Of a stretch of 64,000 nt of DNA, positions 17,339-26,218 are shown piece after piece. The notes under the pieces were generated by a model, which had not been told where the DNA came from, made no database searches, and saw only the letters and a program-made list of their open reading frames with translations. How positions within the stretch are numbered: position 1 is the stretch's first letter; the number at the start of each line of letters is the position of its first letter. Both the position numbers and the translations under genes were made by a program. The DNA is taken from NCBI GenBank assembly GCA_050633785.1, contig JBOEHE010000016.1, forward strand, positions 35,950-99,949, in the 5' to 3' direction. Origin of the DNA: CALKZN01 sp050633785. Lineage in GTDB: Bacteria > Pseudomonadota > Gammaproteobacteria > Arenicellales > Arenicellaceae.

Positions 17339-17929
17339 TTATTTTACCTTCTCCAATTTTAAAAACTCCAAAATAGGCACATCACCAACATACAGTTCCG
17401 CAATGACTCCAGCACCCTCTTTGATACGTACATCAGCAATGATTTCTGGTGCATCTTCTCTTAAACGATTTCTGTCCCAGACAATCGATTCAATTTTTGG
17501 TGCCTTAAACTCTTCCGCATAATAGCGATCAAAGGGCAAATCGATGCCGTATTTATCGTCATATAAATAGTTTATTTTTACGGCAATATAATCCCCTGAA
17601 GCTGGTTTTTCCCGCAGGATGTTGCTGATTACAGCCCTGCCTTGTGGGTTGTTGTCCAATGTTATGAAGGCCTTGTCTTTGCGTTTGAATTCATCTTTGT
17701 CAATGCTTGCCCCCAATGAAGACAAGGTTCCACGTTCAATGGGGAATGTCAGGCGCACATAACGACCTTTGAAGGGGTCAGCTGGGTCAATCGGTTCAAC
17801 CAGAAATCGATAGCTGGTTCCTGTTGACAAAACGTCTTCATAACGCAAAGCCATGCTCACTGGAGTGTATAGCTGCGCCGCACAAACCAACAAGGCGATG
17901 ATAAGTATAATCACTCTTGATTGTTTCAT
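17339..17929 (-). CDS. GDYXXLXY-domain membrane-anchored protein
   Basis: 196 aa with one N-terminal transmembrane helix (IILIIALLVCAAQLY) and an extracytoplasmic domain containing FKGRYVRLTFPI, the name motif as SGDYIAVKINY, and FDRYYAEE. These proteins are almost always encoded beside a DUF2157/DUF4401 multi-pass protein, as here: the start codon overlaps the upstream stop (ATGA) and AGGAG lies seven bases ahead. The pair's biochemical role is not established. It is translationally coupled to the membrane protein and probably forms a complex with it. Confidence 0.88.
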   Translation of the reverse strand: MKQSRVIILIIALLVCAAQLYTPVSMALRYEDVLSTGTSYRFLVEPIDPADPFKGRYVRLTFPIERGTLSSLGASIDKDEFKRKDKAFITLDNNPQGRAVISNILREKPASGDYIAVKINYLYDDKYGIDLPFDRYYAEEFKAPKIESIVWDRNRLREDAPEIIADVRIKEGAGVIAELYVGDVPILEFLKLEKVK

Positions 17930-19203
17930 TTTCTGCTCCTGCGGTTCTGCCAGACATTGACAACGATCAGCGCTATGCCCATGGCGATAAACGCCAGACC
18001 TTTAACGATGAAACTGAAGTCTTGATCAAAAAAGCGTAACATGATGATCGACATGATCAAAATCAAACCAAAGTTCAAACGACTGCCACTGTCATATTTG
18101 ACACCAAGCCATAGATACCAGACTCCCAGAGCAAACACGACCAGATTGGCAACCACTGAAAACAGCACGGGTTGCCAATAGCTCACCGGAACAAACGAGG
18201 GAATGCAAGCCAACAATATCGTACTTGCCAATGGCAGCAAGTCAAAACGTTTGTTGCGCAGCACATAAAATAAGCCAATCAGCGCAATTCCTATCAAAGA
18301 ATACGGCAACAAACCTGTTTCTCCCAACCACATGGACTGCACTCTGGACAACTCGCTCCAGACATCTTCAAAGGAATAAAACAACAGGTTGATGGCAATA
18401 CTGACAGCCCCAACGTTAGTAAAAGAACGATTCCAGAAACCATACTGCTGTTCTCTGAGTCCACCTAAAAGATAGAGGGCAACAGCTCCCGACATCACGA
18501 TCAACAAAATGCTCGGATGGTGGTCATGGTCAATCAATAAACTGATGGGTAATGCAATGGCTGTCGCCAAAGCAAAAACCCAACCCACTTTGGCATTCTT
18601 TGCTGCCAAGCCATAGGGATTGGGTAAAAAATAAAAAGGCAGCAGAACCAAGGGATATATCCAGAACTGGGACTGATACATGATAGCCATATTGGCTGCC
18701 AGAATCATGGTCAACATGGCAGCCAACTTGGACCTTAGCAAATAGACAAAAGGCACAATCAACCAGAACCAGGCCGTTTGAAACGCCTGTGCGTCATTGC
18801 TGATGTGATAGGTCTGGCCAATCAGTGCAATTGATGCCGGTACAGCACAAAACATGAGTGCGGCGGATGCTTCTCTCCAGGCACTGCCACGTTCTTTAGG
18901 AAAGAGCGCCATCAAGACAAAGACCTGGGATAACACCAATGGCCCCAATGCCAACCATGTGCGAATGGTTCTGCTTAAATTATCCCAGTTGTGCGCAAAC
19001 AGCATGATGATACCACCACCAATCAACAAGCCGCCAATGGCCGCCAGAATAATGGTCATGCGGGATAAACCCGATTCTTCCTGTGGCAATTCATCCAGAG
19101 CGAAATGTTGGCTTATACGTTCAAGCACATCCTGGTTGATGATTTTCTCAGCAAGCAATTCTGGCAATTGTTTTGCCAGCCATTGTCGATTTTCCTTACT
19201 CAT
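17926..19203 (-). CDS. DUF2157-type polytopic membrane protein
   Basis: 425 aa. A short cytoplasmic N-terminal region of about 45 residues, ending LDELPQEE, precedes roughly 12-14 hydrophobic helices beginning MTIILAAIGGLLIGGGIIMLFAHNWD. The GGGIIxxxAHNWD pattern is characteristic of DUF2157. A good AGGAA Shine-Dalgarno supports the ATG at 19203. It is co-transcribed with the GDYXXLXY protein by a four-base overlap. No transport motif is visible and the function is unknown. Confidence 0.88.
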   Translation of the reverse strand: MSKENRQWLAKQLPELLAEKIINQDVLERISQHFALDELPQEESGLSRMTIILAAIGGLLIGGGIIMLFAHNWDNLSRTIRTWLALGPLVLSQVFVLMALFPKERGSAWREASAALMFCAVPASIALIGQTYHISNDAQAFQTAWFWLIVPFVYLLRSKLAAMLTMILAANMAIMYQSQFWIYPLVLLPFYFLPNPYGLAAKNAKVGWVFALATAIALPISLLIDHDHHPSILLIVMSGAVALYLLGGLREQQYGFWNRSFTNVGAVSIAINLLFYSFEDVWSELSRVQSMWLGETGLLPYSLIGIALIGLFYVLRNKRFDLLPLASTILLACIPSFVPVSYWQPVLFSVVANLVVFALGVWYLWLGVKYDSGSRLNFGLILIMSIIMLRFFDQDFSFIVKGLAFIAMGIALIVVNVWQNRRSRK

Positions 19204-19378
19204 TCATATTTCCTGCATGTTCTATATAGCTTCCCTTAAACAGTGATACTAATACAATCCCATTGCAAATCAAAGTGGCATCTGGATAGTGACATCTGAA
19301 TAGGGAGATCCTCGAAATTGCCGATAATGCATCAGCCTCCCCTTCCACAAGCAAGCCAAACCCAACTGCTGAAATTGA

Positions 19379-19987
19379 CTAAGACATCGGAAACAGAGTT
19401 AACAATAAAGTTACAGCCTGACTTGAGCGCCTGTTTATCTGCGCTTTCGTGACTTTAGGAATTGCTCCTGTAACACGTCTTATTTGTAAGTCACCAATCA
19501 AGAGTGATAGATAAACATTGCTAATCTGTTCCTTATCATCGAAGTCGATGGTTTGTCTTGCTCGTGCCTGTTCAAAAAGTTCCTGAATCAACGGTTGAAC
19601 TGCATTTTTGCCCGCACTGGCTAATGTTTCTCCCAACACTTTCGTTTCATTGGCATCCGCTGCCGCTGCACGATTCAAGGCTATGGCCTTATCACTGAGA
19701 ACCAGAGTCAATAACAAAGGACCAATTCTATTCAGTGCTTTTTTTAAGTCGGTTTCCTGAGTCAAAGCTTGTTTGATAGTAGCAGTCACTTCTGCGGCAT
19801 TGTCAGTGATTAGGGCACGGAACAGATTCTGTTTGCTGCCATACCAGGCATAGAGAGTTTCATTGGATGCTTTAGCCTGTTTAGCTATCGCAAGCATAGA
19901 AGTAGCTTTATAGCCTTTGTCTTCCAACAGTTCATAAGCCGCAGCCTGAATTTGTTGTCGACGAATATCTTGTTTTTCTTTCAACAT
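19379..19987 (-). CDS. TetR-family transcriptional repressor
   Basis: 202 aa from ATG 19987 (MLKEKQDIRRQQIQAAAYELL). The helix-turn-helix is clear: GYKATSMLAIAKQAKASNETLYAWYGSKQNLFRALI. The C-terminal ligand domain resembles TetR_C-type regulators with IRRVTGAIPKVTKAQINRRS near the end. It is divergent from a DUF1772 membrane protein gene, with two AT-rich palindromes between them, so it probably represses both itself and that gene. Confidence 0.88.
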   Translation of the reverse strand: MLKEKQDIRRQQIQAAAYELLEDKGYKATSMLAIAKQAKASNETLYAWYGSKQNLFRALITDNAAEVTATIKQALTQETDLKKALNRIGPLLLTLVLSDKAIALNRAAAADANETKVLGETLASAGKNAVQPLIQELFEQARARQTIDFDDKEQISNVYLSLLIGDLQIRRVTGAIPKVTKAQINRRSSQAVTLLLTLFPMS

Positions 19988-20011
19988 GAATTGAGTATAC
20001 ACAGCTTGACA

Positions 20012-20064
20012 AAAATCGTACAGATCTATACGATTTTAAAATCCGTATATAAATGTACGATTTT
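20012..20064. promoter_or_regulatory. TetR-type operators between divergent genes
   Basis: A near-perfect palindrome at 20012-20037 has arms AAAATCGTA and TACGATTTT around an AGATCT centre. A second, imperfect copy (AAAATCCGTA ... TACGATTTT) spans 20038-20064. Together they fill the gap between the TetR gene and the DUF1772 gene and include AT-rich promoter-like sequence. Assignment to this TetR protein is inferred from position and symmetry. Confidence 0.75.
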
Positions 20065-20086
20065 TTAAGATTCTACGATGTAGGTA

Positions 20087-20608
20087 ATGATGATGATGAA
20101 TAACAACACGTTTTTAGACCATGCAGGGAGAGTCAGTCTTGGACTGACCGTTGCTTTTTTGGGTGTCATGGCAGGCTTTTTCTGGACATATACATTCAAC
20201 ATCAATCTAGCCATGCAAGAGGTAGATGGACAAACCTACGCCACTATGCAGTCCCTGTTCAACCAGAATGTTCGCCATCCAATGTTCTTTATGTTCTTTT
20301 TCGGTAGTGGCGCCGTTGCAATGCTTGCCGTGTTGCTCAATTTCAGACACAGACAATCCCTCTTTTTCTGGCTGATCGTCCTAGCCGCAATTGTTTATAT
20401 AGCAGGCATAATTATATTTACCAAGCAGGTTAATCTGCCACTCAATGCCTACACCGAGTCATGGGATCCGCTTAATTTGCCTATGAATTGGCAAGCGACA
20501 AGAGACTCATGGAATCAGGCTAACGCCTTTCGCACAATGACTTCATTCGTCTCATTATTACTAAGCACCTCAGCCTTAATGCTCAGATCAAGCACTAACA
20601 GGCCTTAG
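20087..20608 (+). CDS. DUF1772 (anthrone-oxygenase-like) membrane protein
   Basis: 173 aa with four transmembrane helices and the family traits: an early ATMQSLFNQNVRHPMFF region, FTKQVNLPLNAY, and a C-terminal WQATRDSWNQANAFRTMTSF. Related fungal and bacterial proteins are described as anthrone-oxygenase-like, but bacterial substrates are unknown. Four consecutive ATG codons begin the frame. Its stop overlaps that of the convergent TauE gene (TTAG shared). Control by the divergent TetR protein is likely. Confidence 0.85.
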   Translation: MMMMNNNTFLDHAGRVSLGLTVAFLGVMAGFFWTYTFNINLAMQEVDGQTYATMQSLFNQNVRHPMFFMFFFGSGAVAMLAVLLNFRHRQSLFFWLIVLAAIVYIAGIIIFTKQVNLPLNAYTESWDPLNLPMNWQATRDSWNQANAFRTMTSFVSLLLSTSALMLRSSTNRP

Positions 20609-21369
20609 TCGTTTGTTGACATCCAAACCCGGCCCAAACCTACCACTGATATAGAGGTAAGAAATGCCAGCAGGAATTTAAGAAACTGTTCTTTTGTGGT
20701 CAACAAAAATCCTTTTTGCCCTAACACTAAACCCGCAAACAAAGGCAGTAAAAAAAGAACTGACAGCTTGAGCGACTCGAGGGTAACAATGCCATTCATA
20801 CTGCCAACGATTGTGCCATAGACATAGAGCACAAAGAACATCACCACCATTGTCGCCCGGGCTTTTACCACATCGTAGTTAATAGCTAGCAATATGATCA
20901 TAGCCGCCAAACCTCCAATGGTGGCCAAACCACTACCAACTCCGACTATCAAACCAATCCCCAGGCCCAATGTTCGGTTGACGGTTAACGAGAAAGTAAT
21001 GCCACTGTGCAAAAACAACGTGGAAATAACAACAACACCATACAAGGCTATTCGTGTACTACTTTCTGGCAAATATAATAGCAATTCCTGCCCTACAGGC
21101 ATGCCGATAGCACAACCTATCAAGCCATAGACCAACAATTTTCGGTCGACATCCCGATATACTGATCTCAACATGTGAATGCTGGCAACAATTTCTAAAA
21201 CATACAGAACAGGAACCAGTTTGACAGGCTCCATGAAGATAGAACCTGCAGTAATCGCGACAGCTGACAGTCCAAAGCCAGCATAGCCCCGGGCCAAGCC
21301 TGAGACGAATATAACCAGCATAAGCAGGCTTATTTGTATACCATCAATCCCCAGAATCGCTTCCATCAT
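20605..21369 (-). CDS. TauE/SafE-family anion (sulfite/organosulfonate) exporter
   Basis: 254 aa with about eight hydrophobic helices in two repeats. Typical family features are FVSGLARGYAGFGLSAVAI near the N-terminus and VGVGSGLATIGGLAAMIILLAINYD at the start of the second repeat, each with the Gly-rich half-helix. Family members export sulfite, sulfoacetate or related anions or import sulfonates at the inner membrane. Direction and substrate cannot be decided here. No strong Shine-Dalgarno precedes the double ATG. Confidence 0.88.
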   Translation of the reverse strand: MMEAILGIDGIQISLLMLVIFVSGLARGYAGFGLSAVAITAGSIFMEPVKLVPVLYVLEIVASIHMLRSVYRDVDRKLLVYGLIGCAIGMPVGQELLLYLPESSTRIALYGVVVISTLFLHSGITFSLTVNRTLGLGIGLIVGVGSGLATIGGLAAMIILLAINYDVVKARATMVVMFFVLYVYGTIVGSMNGIVTLESLKLSVLFLLPLFAGLVLGQKGFLLTTKEQFLKFLLAFLTSISVVGLGRVWMSTND

Positions 21370-21458
21370 TTATAGCCCAGTGAGTTTATCCACTGGCTAT
21401 GATAGGAAATAACCACAGACAAGGAAACTGCCAATTGTTCGCGCTATCTAGATCCAGC

Positions 21459-21484
21459 CAATTGCATCATTCAATTGCATCATT
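21459..21484 (+). repeat. Tandem 13-bp duplication
   Basis: CAATTGCATCATT occurs twice back to back (21459-21471 and 21472-21484) in the space between the TauE and DUF533 genes. AGCCAAT and ATTGGCT flank the pair as an inverted repeat, so a small hairpin can form. Its meaning is unclear. Confidence 0.7.
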
Positions 21485-21585
21485 GGCTTCTAGCAACAAG
21501 ACCTGAAAGATTGGCTCGGCTGTAGCGTATAAGCAGCAACAATAAGTTACTGCTTATCAACGTATTAATGACTAACTACTTCAGT

Positions 21586-22266
21586 TCAAGCTTCTTTATC
21601 CAATTGAGAATCCAATTCAGCGAGTAGTTCCGGATTCAACTGTAAACCCTCTACCAAAGTTCGCAAATAGTCACGTTCTACCTGACTTGAGTCAGGGCCA
21701 ACAAATAGACGTGTTGCCAGATAGACTTCGTTGGCTTCTGTTGCTGTGTTCGCTTGTGCAATCAACTCTTGAGCCGTTGGAGGTTGAGCAACAATCGCTT
21801 TCACGGCTTCAACCATATCTTCAGGTAGGCTCATTTGCATTATCTGTTTTTTAAGTTCTTCCTGCTCATCAGCATCGATATGTCCATCAGCGTTGGCTGC
21901 ACCAACCATAGCTCGGAGCAATAATAAGCTGCGATCATCCGCCGCCTTGCCAGTCAATTCATGGACAGGCGTGCCATCAGCCTTATCCCCTTGCCAGTTT
22001 TGATAGGCTTTATAGCCTATTCCTCCCAGAGCAGCCAGACCACCAAGTTTCAGTGCCGCTCCGGTCAGCTTACGCCCGCCACTGGTGCCAACCAAAGCAG
22101 CTAGAACCCCCGCCATCAAAGCACCTTTGCCCATGCTGGACAGAGCTGCGTCACGTTCTTCACCAGATTCGGGAATACCCAACTTATCTTCTGCCATTGC
22201 CTGACCCTTGTCAGCCAGGGTTTTGCCAGCGGTCAAAAATTGTTCCAGCAACTGCTTCATGTCCAT
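21586..22266 (-). CDS. DUF533 / TerB-like tellurite-resistance-fold inner-membrane protein
   Basis: About 226 aa from ATG 22266, chosen for GAGGAA seven bases upstream. The N-terminal 100 residues contain MGKGALMAGVLAALVGTSGGRKLTGAALKLGGLAALGGIGYKAY, a Gly/Ala-rich hydrophobic region. The C-terminal 120 residues form a TerB-like helical domain with MVGAANADGHIDADEQEEL, a Ca-binding-like acidic loop also seen in YebE. The cellular role of YebE-type proteins is not known. Confidence 0.88.
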   Translation of the reverse strand: MDMKQLLEQFLTAGKTLADKGQAMAEDKLGIPESGEERDAALSSMGKGALMAGVLAALVGTSGGRKLTGAALKLGGLAALGGIGYKAYQNWQGDKADGTPVHELTGKAADDRSLLLLRAMVGAANADGHIDADEQEELKKQIMQMSLPEDMVEAVKAIVAQPPTAQELIAQANTATEANEVYLATRLFVGPDSSQVERDYLRTLVEGLQLNPELLAELDSQLDKEA

Positions 22267-22388
22267 AACAAAATTCCTCAATTAATTGTATTAAGGCAAT
22301 ATTGTTGAACAATCAAACCCCGTTGGCAAGATGAATGAACTCAGCGTAAGATAGATTCAGCTTATTCAACTTACTATGTCCAGTGACT

Positions 22389-22964
22389 ATGAGACTCTAC
22401 AGCTATATTCTCAGCCATGATTATGGCTTTTCTCCAAACCCATTTGGCAATTATCTGACCTTGAGCACTGGCCAGCCGCTGTTGCGTAAGAGTATAGAGG
22501 TGGACGATTGGTTGATAGGCATTGGCGATGAACACACCATTGGCAAAGAGCGTTTGATATTCGCTGCGCAAGTTAGTGACATAGTATCAATGGAAGATTA
22601 CGGTCAATCCAGTCAGTTCGCTTTTAAAATCCCCAATGATGGTCCAGAAAAATGGCACTGGCGAGGTGATAATATTTATTATCAGGATGAAAACGGCTGG
22701 CAACAGCGTGCCACAGAGTTTCATCACCCAGATAATATGCATGAGGATTTGAGTGGCGAAAAAGTCTTAATCTGCAAAACATTCTGGTATTTCGGTCTTT
22801 ACCCACCGTTGATGCCTCAGGACTTCTCATCATTTTCAAATATCCGACGTGACTTTATTACTATTGAGCAAATAACTGTGATAGAAAGGTTTCAATCCTG
22901 GTTAAATACTAACTGGGAACCCGGAATGATCAATCGCCCTACTCTTATCAGTCCGAAAGATTAA
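22389..22964 (+). CDS. Nmad2-like (nucleotide modification associated domain 2) protein
   Basis: 191 aa from ATG 22389; a GTG two codons earlier is also possible. It begins MRLYSYILSHDYGFSPNPFG, then NYLTLSTGQPLLRK, DDWLIGIG, RLIFAAQVSDIVSMEDY, DNIYYQDENGWQQ, and ICKTFWYFG. This matches my recollection of the Nmad2 family, predicted from context to take part in DNA base hypermodification or its recognition, often in phages and defence loci. Here it stands alone, with no modification enzyme next to it. There is no strong Shine-Dalgarno. The assignment is by motif memory, not by search. Confidence 0.72.
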   Translation: MRLYSYILSHDYGFSPNPFGNYLTLSTGQPLLRKSIEVDDWLIGIGDEHTIGKERLIFAAQVSDIVSMEDYGQSSQFAFKIPNDGPEKWHWRGDNIYYQDENGWQQRATEFHHPDNMHEDLSGEKVLICKTFWYFGLYPPLMPQDFSSFSNIRRDFITIEQITVIERFQSWLNTNWEPGMINRPTLISPKD

Positions 22965-23016
22965 ACAATATGTGAAGTGATTGATGCTTAGGAAGTCTTT
23001 GCGATAGACTGTTTCA

Positions 23017-23499
23017 ATGAAAAAAATTCTTCGAAGAAGTTTGTTGTTAATCATACTGTTAGCAAGTACTTTTTATTTTGGTGGGCTATTGGGCTTCAGC
23101 TATCGCCAAATGGATGATAGTGCCGCCAACGCTATGTTACTGGCCCAGGAGTTGCAGCAACTGCGCAAGGAACCAGAGTCCGAATCTCTGTCGGAATTGA
23201 TTGCTGAGAAAGAGTTTGCTTTGGATATGTATCTGGTACGCCTGACGAAATATCGCCAGCAAAAACAGATTCACTGGCTCTACTGGCCATTGAGCAGCAG
23301 CCGTGACCATGATGCTTTTTTGCGAGTCGTGGCTCAATATCGGCAGCAACACCCATCTTCGGTCGCGACTCTGGGTATTGACTCCGAAACCGTAAAAGCC
23401 ATTCGTTTGTCATTACAAGCCACCTTGCCTGAAAGGGCAAAAACACCAGAAAAACCCCAAACGATTGCCAGCAAAAACATCAAGCAAGTGCCCAAATAA
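23017..23499 (+). CDS. Hypothetical membrane-anchored protein, 160 aa
   Basis: A basic N-terminus (MKKILRRS) precedes one hydrophobic helix (LLLIILLASTFYFGGLLGF). A periplasmic, mostly helical region rich in Gln and Leu follows, with EFALDMYLVRLTKYRQQKQIHWLYWPLSS. The C-terminal 20 residues are Lys/Pro-rich. No family was recognised. It follows the Nmad2-like gene by 52 bp on the same strand and may be co-transcribed with it. Confidence 0.7.
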   Translation: MKKILRRSLLLIILLASTFYFGGLLGFSYRQMDDSAANAMLLAQELQQLRKEPESESLSELIAEKEFALDMYLVRLTKYRQQKQIHWLYWPLSSSRDHDAFLRVVAQYRQQHPSSVATLGIDSETVKAIRLSLQATLPERAKTPEKPQTIASKNIKQVPK

Positions 23500-23535
23500 T
23501 TTTCTTAAAACACTATAAACACATTTTCGTCTGAC

Positions 23536-24018
23536 TTATTTCTTTTTACCCGCCTTGGGTTGATCGACATTATCAATATCAACCAGGTTCCAAGGCATGT
23601 TCTTCTGACGATAGATACGTTTATTCAGTGTCGGGTAATCACCAACATCATGTTCCAGGCGCTGACCCACGACAATACATTTTAAAACAGAATCGCTGTT
23701 GTTGATCAGCGTGTGCGCTTCGCCGCCAGCACGATAACCGATGAAGTCACCAGCCTTTACTGAATATGAGTTCTCACCAATAACCGCTTCTGCCTCGCCT
23801 TCAAGAATATAGACACATTCATCTTCATGATAGTGCTTATGAAATTCAGTAGACTGATACCCCGGTTGAACTTCAATAAGGTGAAAGCCAAAGCCGGTTA
23901 AGCCAACGATATCACCCAATGATTTATTGAGTCTTCTGGCATTGTCATTGAGAAAATGCGTTTTTGACAGGCCTTCGTAAGCGTCAATTTCTTCCTTAGT
24001 GATCAAATATTTATCCAT
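23536..24018 (-). CDS. Cupin-domain metal-binding protein
   Basis: 160 aa from the ATG at 24018 (MDKYLITKEEIDAYEG). The cupin motif 1 is EFHKHYHEDECVYILEGEAE (two His and Glu as metal ligands) and motif 2 is GDFIGYRAGGEAHTLIN. A following EHDVGDYPTLNKRIYR resembles that seen in cupins of unknown substrate in Proteobacteria. It is probably a small cytoplasmic enzyme or binding protein. It is separate from the neighbouring kinase gene. Confidence 0.85.
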   Translation of the reverse strand: MDKYLITKEEIDAYEGLSKTHFLNDNARRLNKSLGDIVGLTGFGFHLIEVQPGYQSTEFHKHYHEDECVYILEGEAEAVIGENSYSVKAGDFIGYRAGGEAHTLINNSDSVLKCIVVGQRLEHDVGDYPTLNKRIYRQKNMPWNLVDIDNVDQPKAGKKK

Positions 24019-24119
24019 ACAAACTCCCACGCCTGTGACAAAGGTGACTAATGATTCCAATATGTATTTTGAACATTCAATTTTTCCATTGGTTTCAGAT
24101 GGATACTATTTTATCTCGC

Positions 24120-25403
24120 TTAGGCATGCCCGTCGAAATAAACAACAACTTTGGACCCTACACCTAATTCACTGTCAACATCGACCTGCCAGTTATAACG
24201 AGCAGAAATTCTCTTGACGATAGTGAGACCTATACCATGGCCACTGCCTGAGCTTGCTCCAGCGCGATAAAAAGGACGAAATATTTGTTCCACTTGTTGC
24301 TCACTCATACCAACACCCGTGTCATGCACGATAATATGATTCTCATTGATAGTAATATCAATCTGACCCTCATCGGTATAGGCGCAGGCATTGCGTATCA
24401 AGTTACCCAGCATCACTTCCAGAATTTTTTCCGAAGTATTGAGTTGTAAATCCTGATTCTTAATAATATTGAGAACAATCGGTTTCTCACCGAGTAACAT
24501 TTTGCACTTTTCCACCTCGCGAGCGACCACTTCTGCAACCCAAATAGACCCTTCTTCCATTGGGTGATCTGACTCACGGGCCAGTATCAAAAATACGTCT
24601 ATCAACTCTTTCATATCTTTTGTTGATGAGGTAATTCGTTGCAGACTCCTCTGATCACTCTTGTTGAGCTGTCCATCAGTTTTGATCATATCAACTGCCA
24701 TGCCTATGACTGTCAAGGGAGTACGAAGCTCATGACTTACATCACGTGTGAAGGCTCGCTCACGTGCAATAAAACGTTTGATGCGTTCAGAATAGTCAGA
24801 CAACGACTTTGCCAATACCGTAGCCTCACGATCAGCGTCCTCGGGAATCTCATCCAGGTTGATAGTTGGCAACTGCGGTGACATGGGGTCAAAGCGGTCA
24901 AATTTATCAGCTAACCAGCTGATGGGGGATAATACCTGTTCTGCTTTGCGATAAAAAAGCCAACCAAGCACATAGCTCAACAATAAAAAGATGGCCATCG
25001 GAATCACGCCTAGAAAGAAGGCCAGACTACGCACATTATCCCCATCAAATAGCAGTAACAGCTGCTTATCACCCTGCTCTGTTTTATATAAGAGGGTATA
25101 GCCGGGATGGTCTTTCAAATGAGTAAAACCCAAGGGTTGGTTCATCAGATCATCAGGCGCTGTGCCTGAGCTGCCATTCAATAATAGAAAACTTTTCAGG
25201 TTCCACGTGTCCGGTGGTGAAAGTTGTGGGTTCTTTTGATGATTCTCCCAGAAATAATTGGCTTCCTGACGCAATGCGTTTTTAATCAAAAACTGTTCCA
25301 AGATAAGTGTAGAAAACAACACAGCCAATAGTGCCATCCCTGCCAATAGCAGGGCTCGCACTATCATTATGCGTTTTATTTTGCCGCGAATTTCCTGAGT
25401 CAT
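24120..25403 (-). CDS. Sensor histidine kinase
   Basis: 427 aa. Two transmembrane helices (about 12-35 and 155-178) enclose a periplasmic sensor of roughly 120 residues. The catalytic core has the H-box DVSHELRTPLTVIG, the N-box NLIRNACAYT, G1 HDTGVGMS and G2 GHGIGLTIVKR. A canonical HAMP is not obvious between the second helix and the H-box. It follows the response regulator gene on the same strand with a 66-bp gap and forms a two-component system with it. The signal is unknown. Confidence 0.92.
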   Translation of the reverse strand: MTQEIRGKIKRIMIVRALLLAGMALLAVLFSTLILEQFLIKNALRQEANYFWENHQKNPQLSPPDTWNLKSFLLLNGSSGTAPDDLMNQPLGFTHLKDHPGYTLLYKTEQGDKQLLLLFDGDNVRSLAFFLGVIPMAIFLLLSYVLGWLFYRKAEQVLSPISWLADKFDRFDPMSPQLPTINLDEIPEDADREATVLAKSLSDYSERIKRFIARERAFTRDVSHELRTPLTVIGMAVDMIKTDGQLNKSDQRSLQRITSSTKDMKELIDVFLILARESDHPMEEGSIWVAEVVAREVEKCKMLLGEKPIVLNIIKNQDLQLNTSEKILEVMLGNLIRNACAYTDEGQIDITINENHIIVHDTGVGMSEQQVEQIFRPFYRAGASSGSGHGIGLTIVKRISARYNWQVDVDSELGVGSKVVVYFDGHA

Positions 25404-25469
25404 TATGAATCAACCAATGGACACATATCAGTTTCTATACCAGTCTACTGTACATGACGGTTCAGCTGT

Positions 25470-26162
25470 TTAATTGACATCACCAATACGATAGCCTCTA
25501 CTTTGGATGGTATGCACCAGTTTTTTCTCAAACGGTTTGTCCACAGCTTTACGCAAATTATATAAATGGCTGCGTAAGGTATCACTGTCGGGCAAAATAT
25601 CTCCCCAAATTTCATTTTCAATGTCTCGGCGCATCACCACTTTCGGAGCGGCTTTCATAAGCATGGTTAAAATTTTCAAACCTATCGGTGATAGTTCAAT
25701 CTCTTTCTCACCTCGTTTTACTTGCAGTGTACCAGTGTTCAAGGTCAAATCGTTTATGTGCAATACCTCATCTTTCACGACACTTCGCTTGCGCCGAATC
25801 AAAGCATTAATTCTGGCTTCCAGCTCCAACAGTTCAAAAGGTTTCACCAGATAATCATCTGCCCCTGAGTCAAGTCCTGTCACCTTATCCATCAGTGTGT
25901 CACGTGCAGTCAACATCAAGATGGGCGTGGCAATATTCAACTCTTCGCGTGCTCGCTTGCAGACATTAACGCCATCTATATCAGGCAACATCAAATCCAG
26001 GACTATCACATCGTAGGTATTATCCGACAACAGGTTCATAGCAACTCCGCCAGTGGCTGCATAGTCCAGAGTGTAATCACGCCGTTCAAAGAACGCATAC
26101 ATCATTTCCGCAATATCCTGATTATCTTCAACTATTAAAATATTGCCGTTATTCTTGCTCAT
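25470..26162 (-). CDS. OmpR/PhoB-family response regulator
   Basis: About 230 aa from ATG 26162. The receiver shows ILIVEDN (acidic pocket), phospho-acceptor VLDLMLPDIDG, LTARD and VKPFELLELEAR. The C-terminal winged helix has KGEKEIELSPIGLKIL-type strands and RSHLYNLRKAVDKPF...RGYRIG. It is the partner of the downstream histidine kinase. The divergent lipoprotein gene begins within about 60 bp and may be part of its regulon, which is inference. Confidence 0.92.
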   Translation of the reverse strand: MSKNNGNILIVEDNQDIAEMMYAFFERRDYTLDYAATGGVAMNLLSDNTYDVIVLDLMLPDIDGVNVCKRAREELNIATPILMLTARDTLMDKVTGLDSGADDYLVKPFELLELEARINALIRRKRSVVKDEVLHINDLTLNTGTLQVKRGEKEIELSPIGLKILTMLMKAAPKVVMRRDIENEIWGDILPDSDTLRSHLYNLRKAVDKPFEKKLVHTIQSRGYRIGDVN

Positions 26163-26218
26163 TCTCACATTACCAGTTTTAATTGGGTTAAAAGTACTTC
26201 TTGTATCGTGATTTTATC

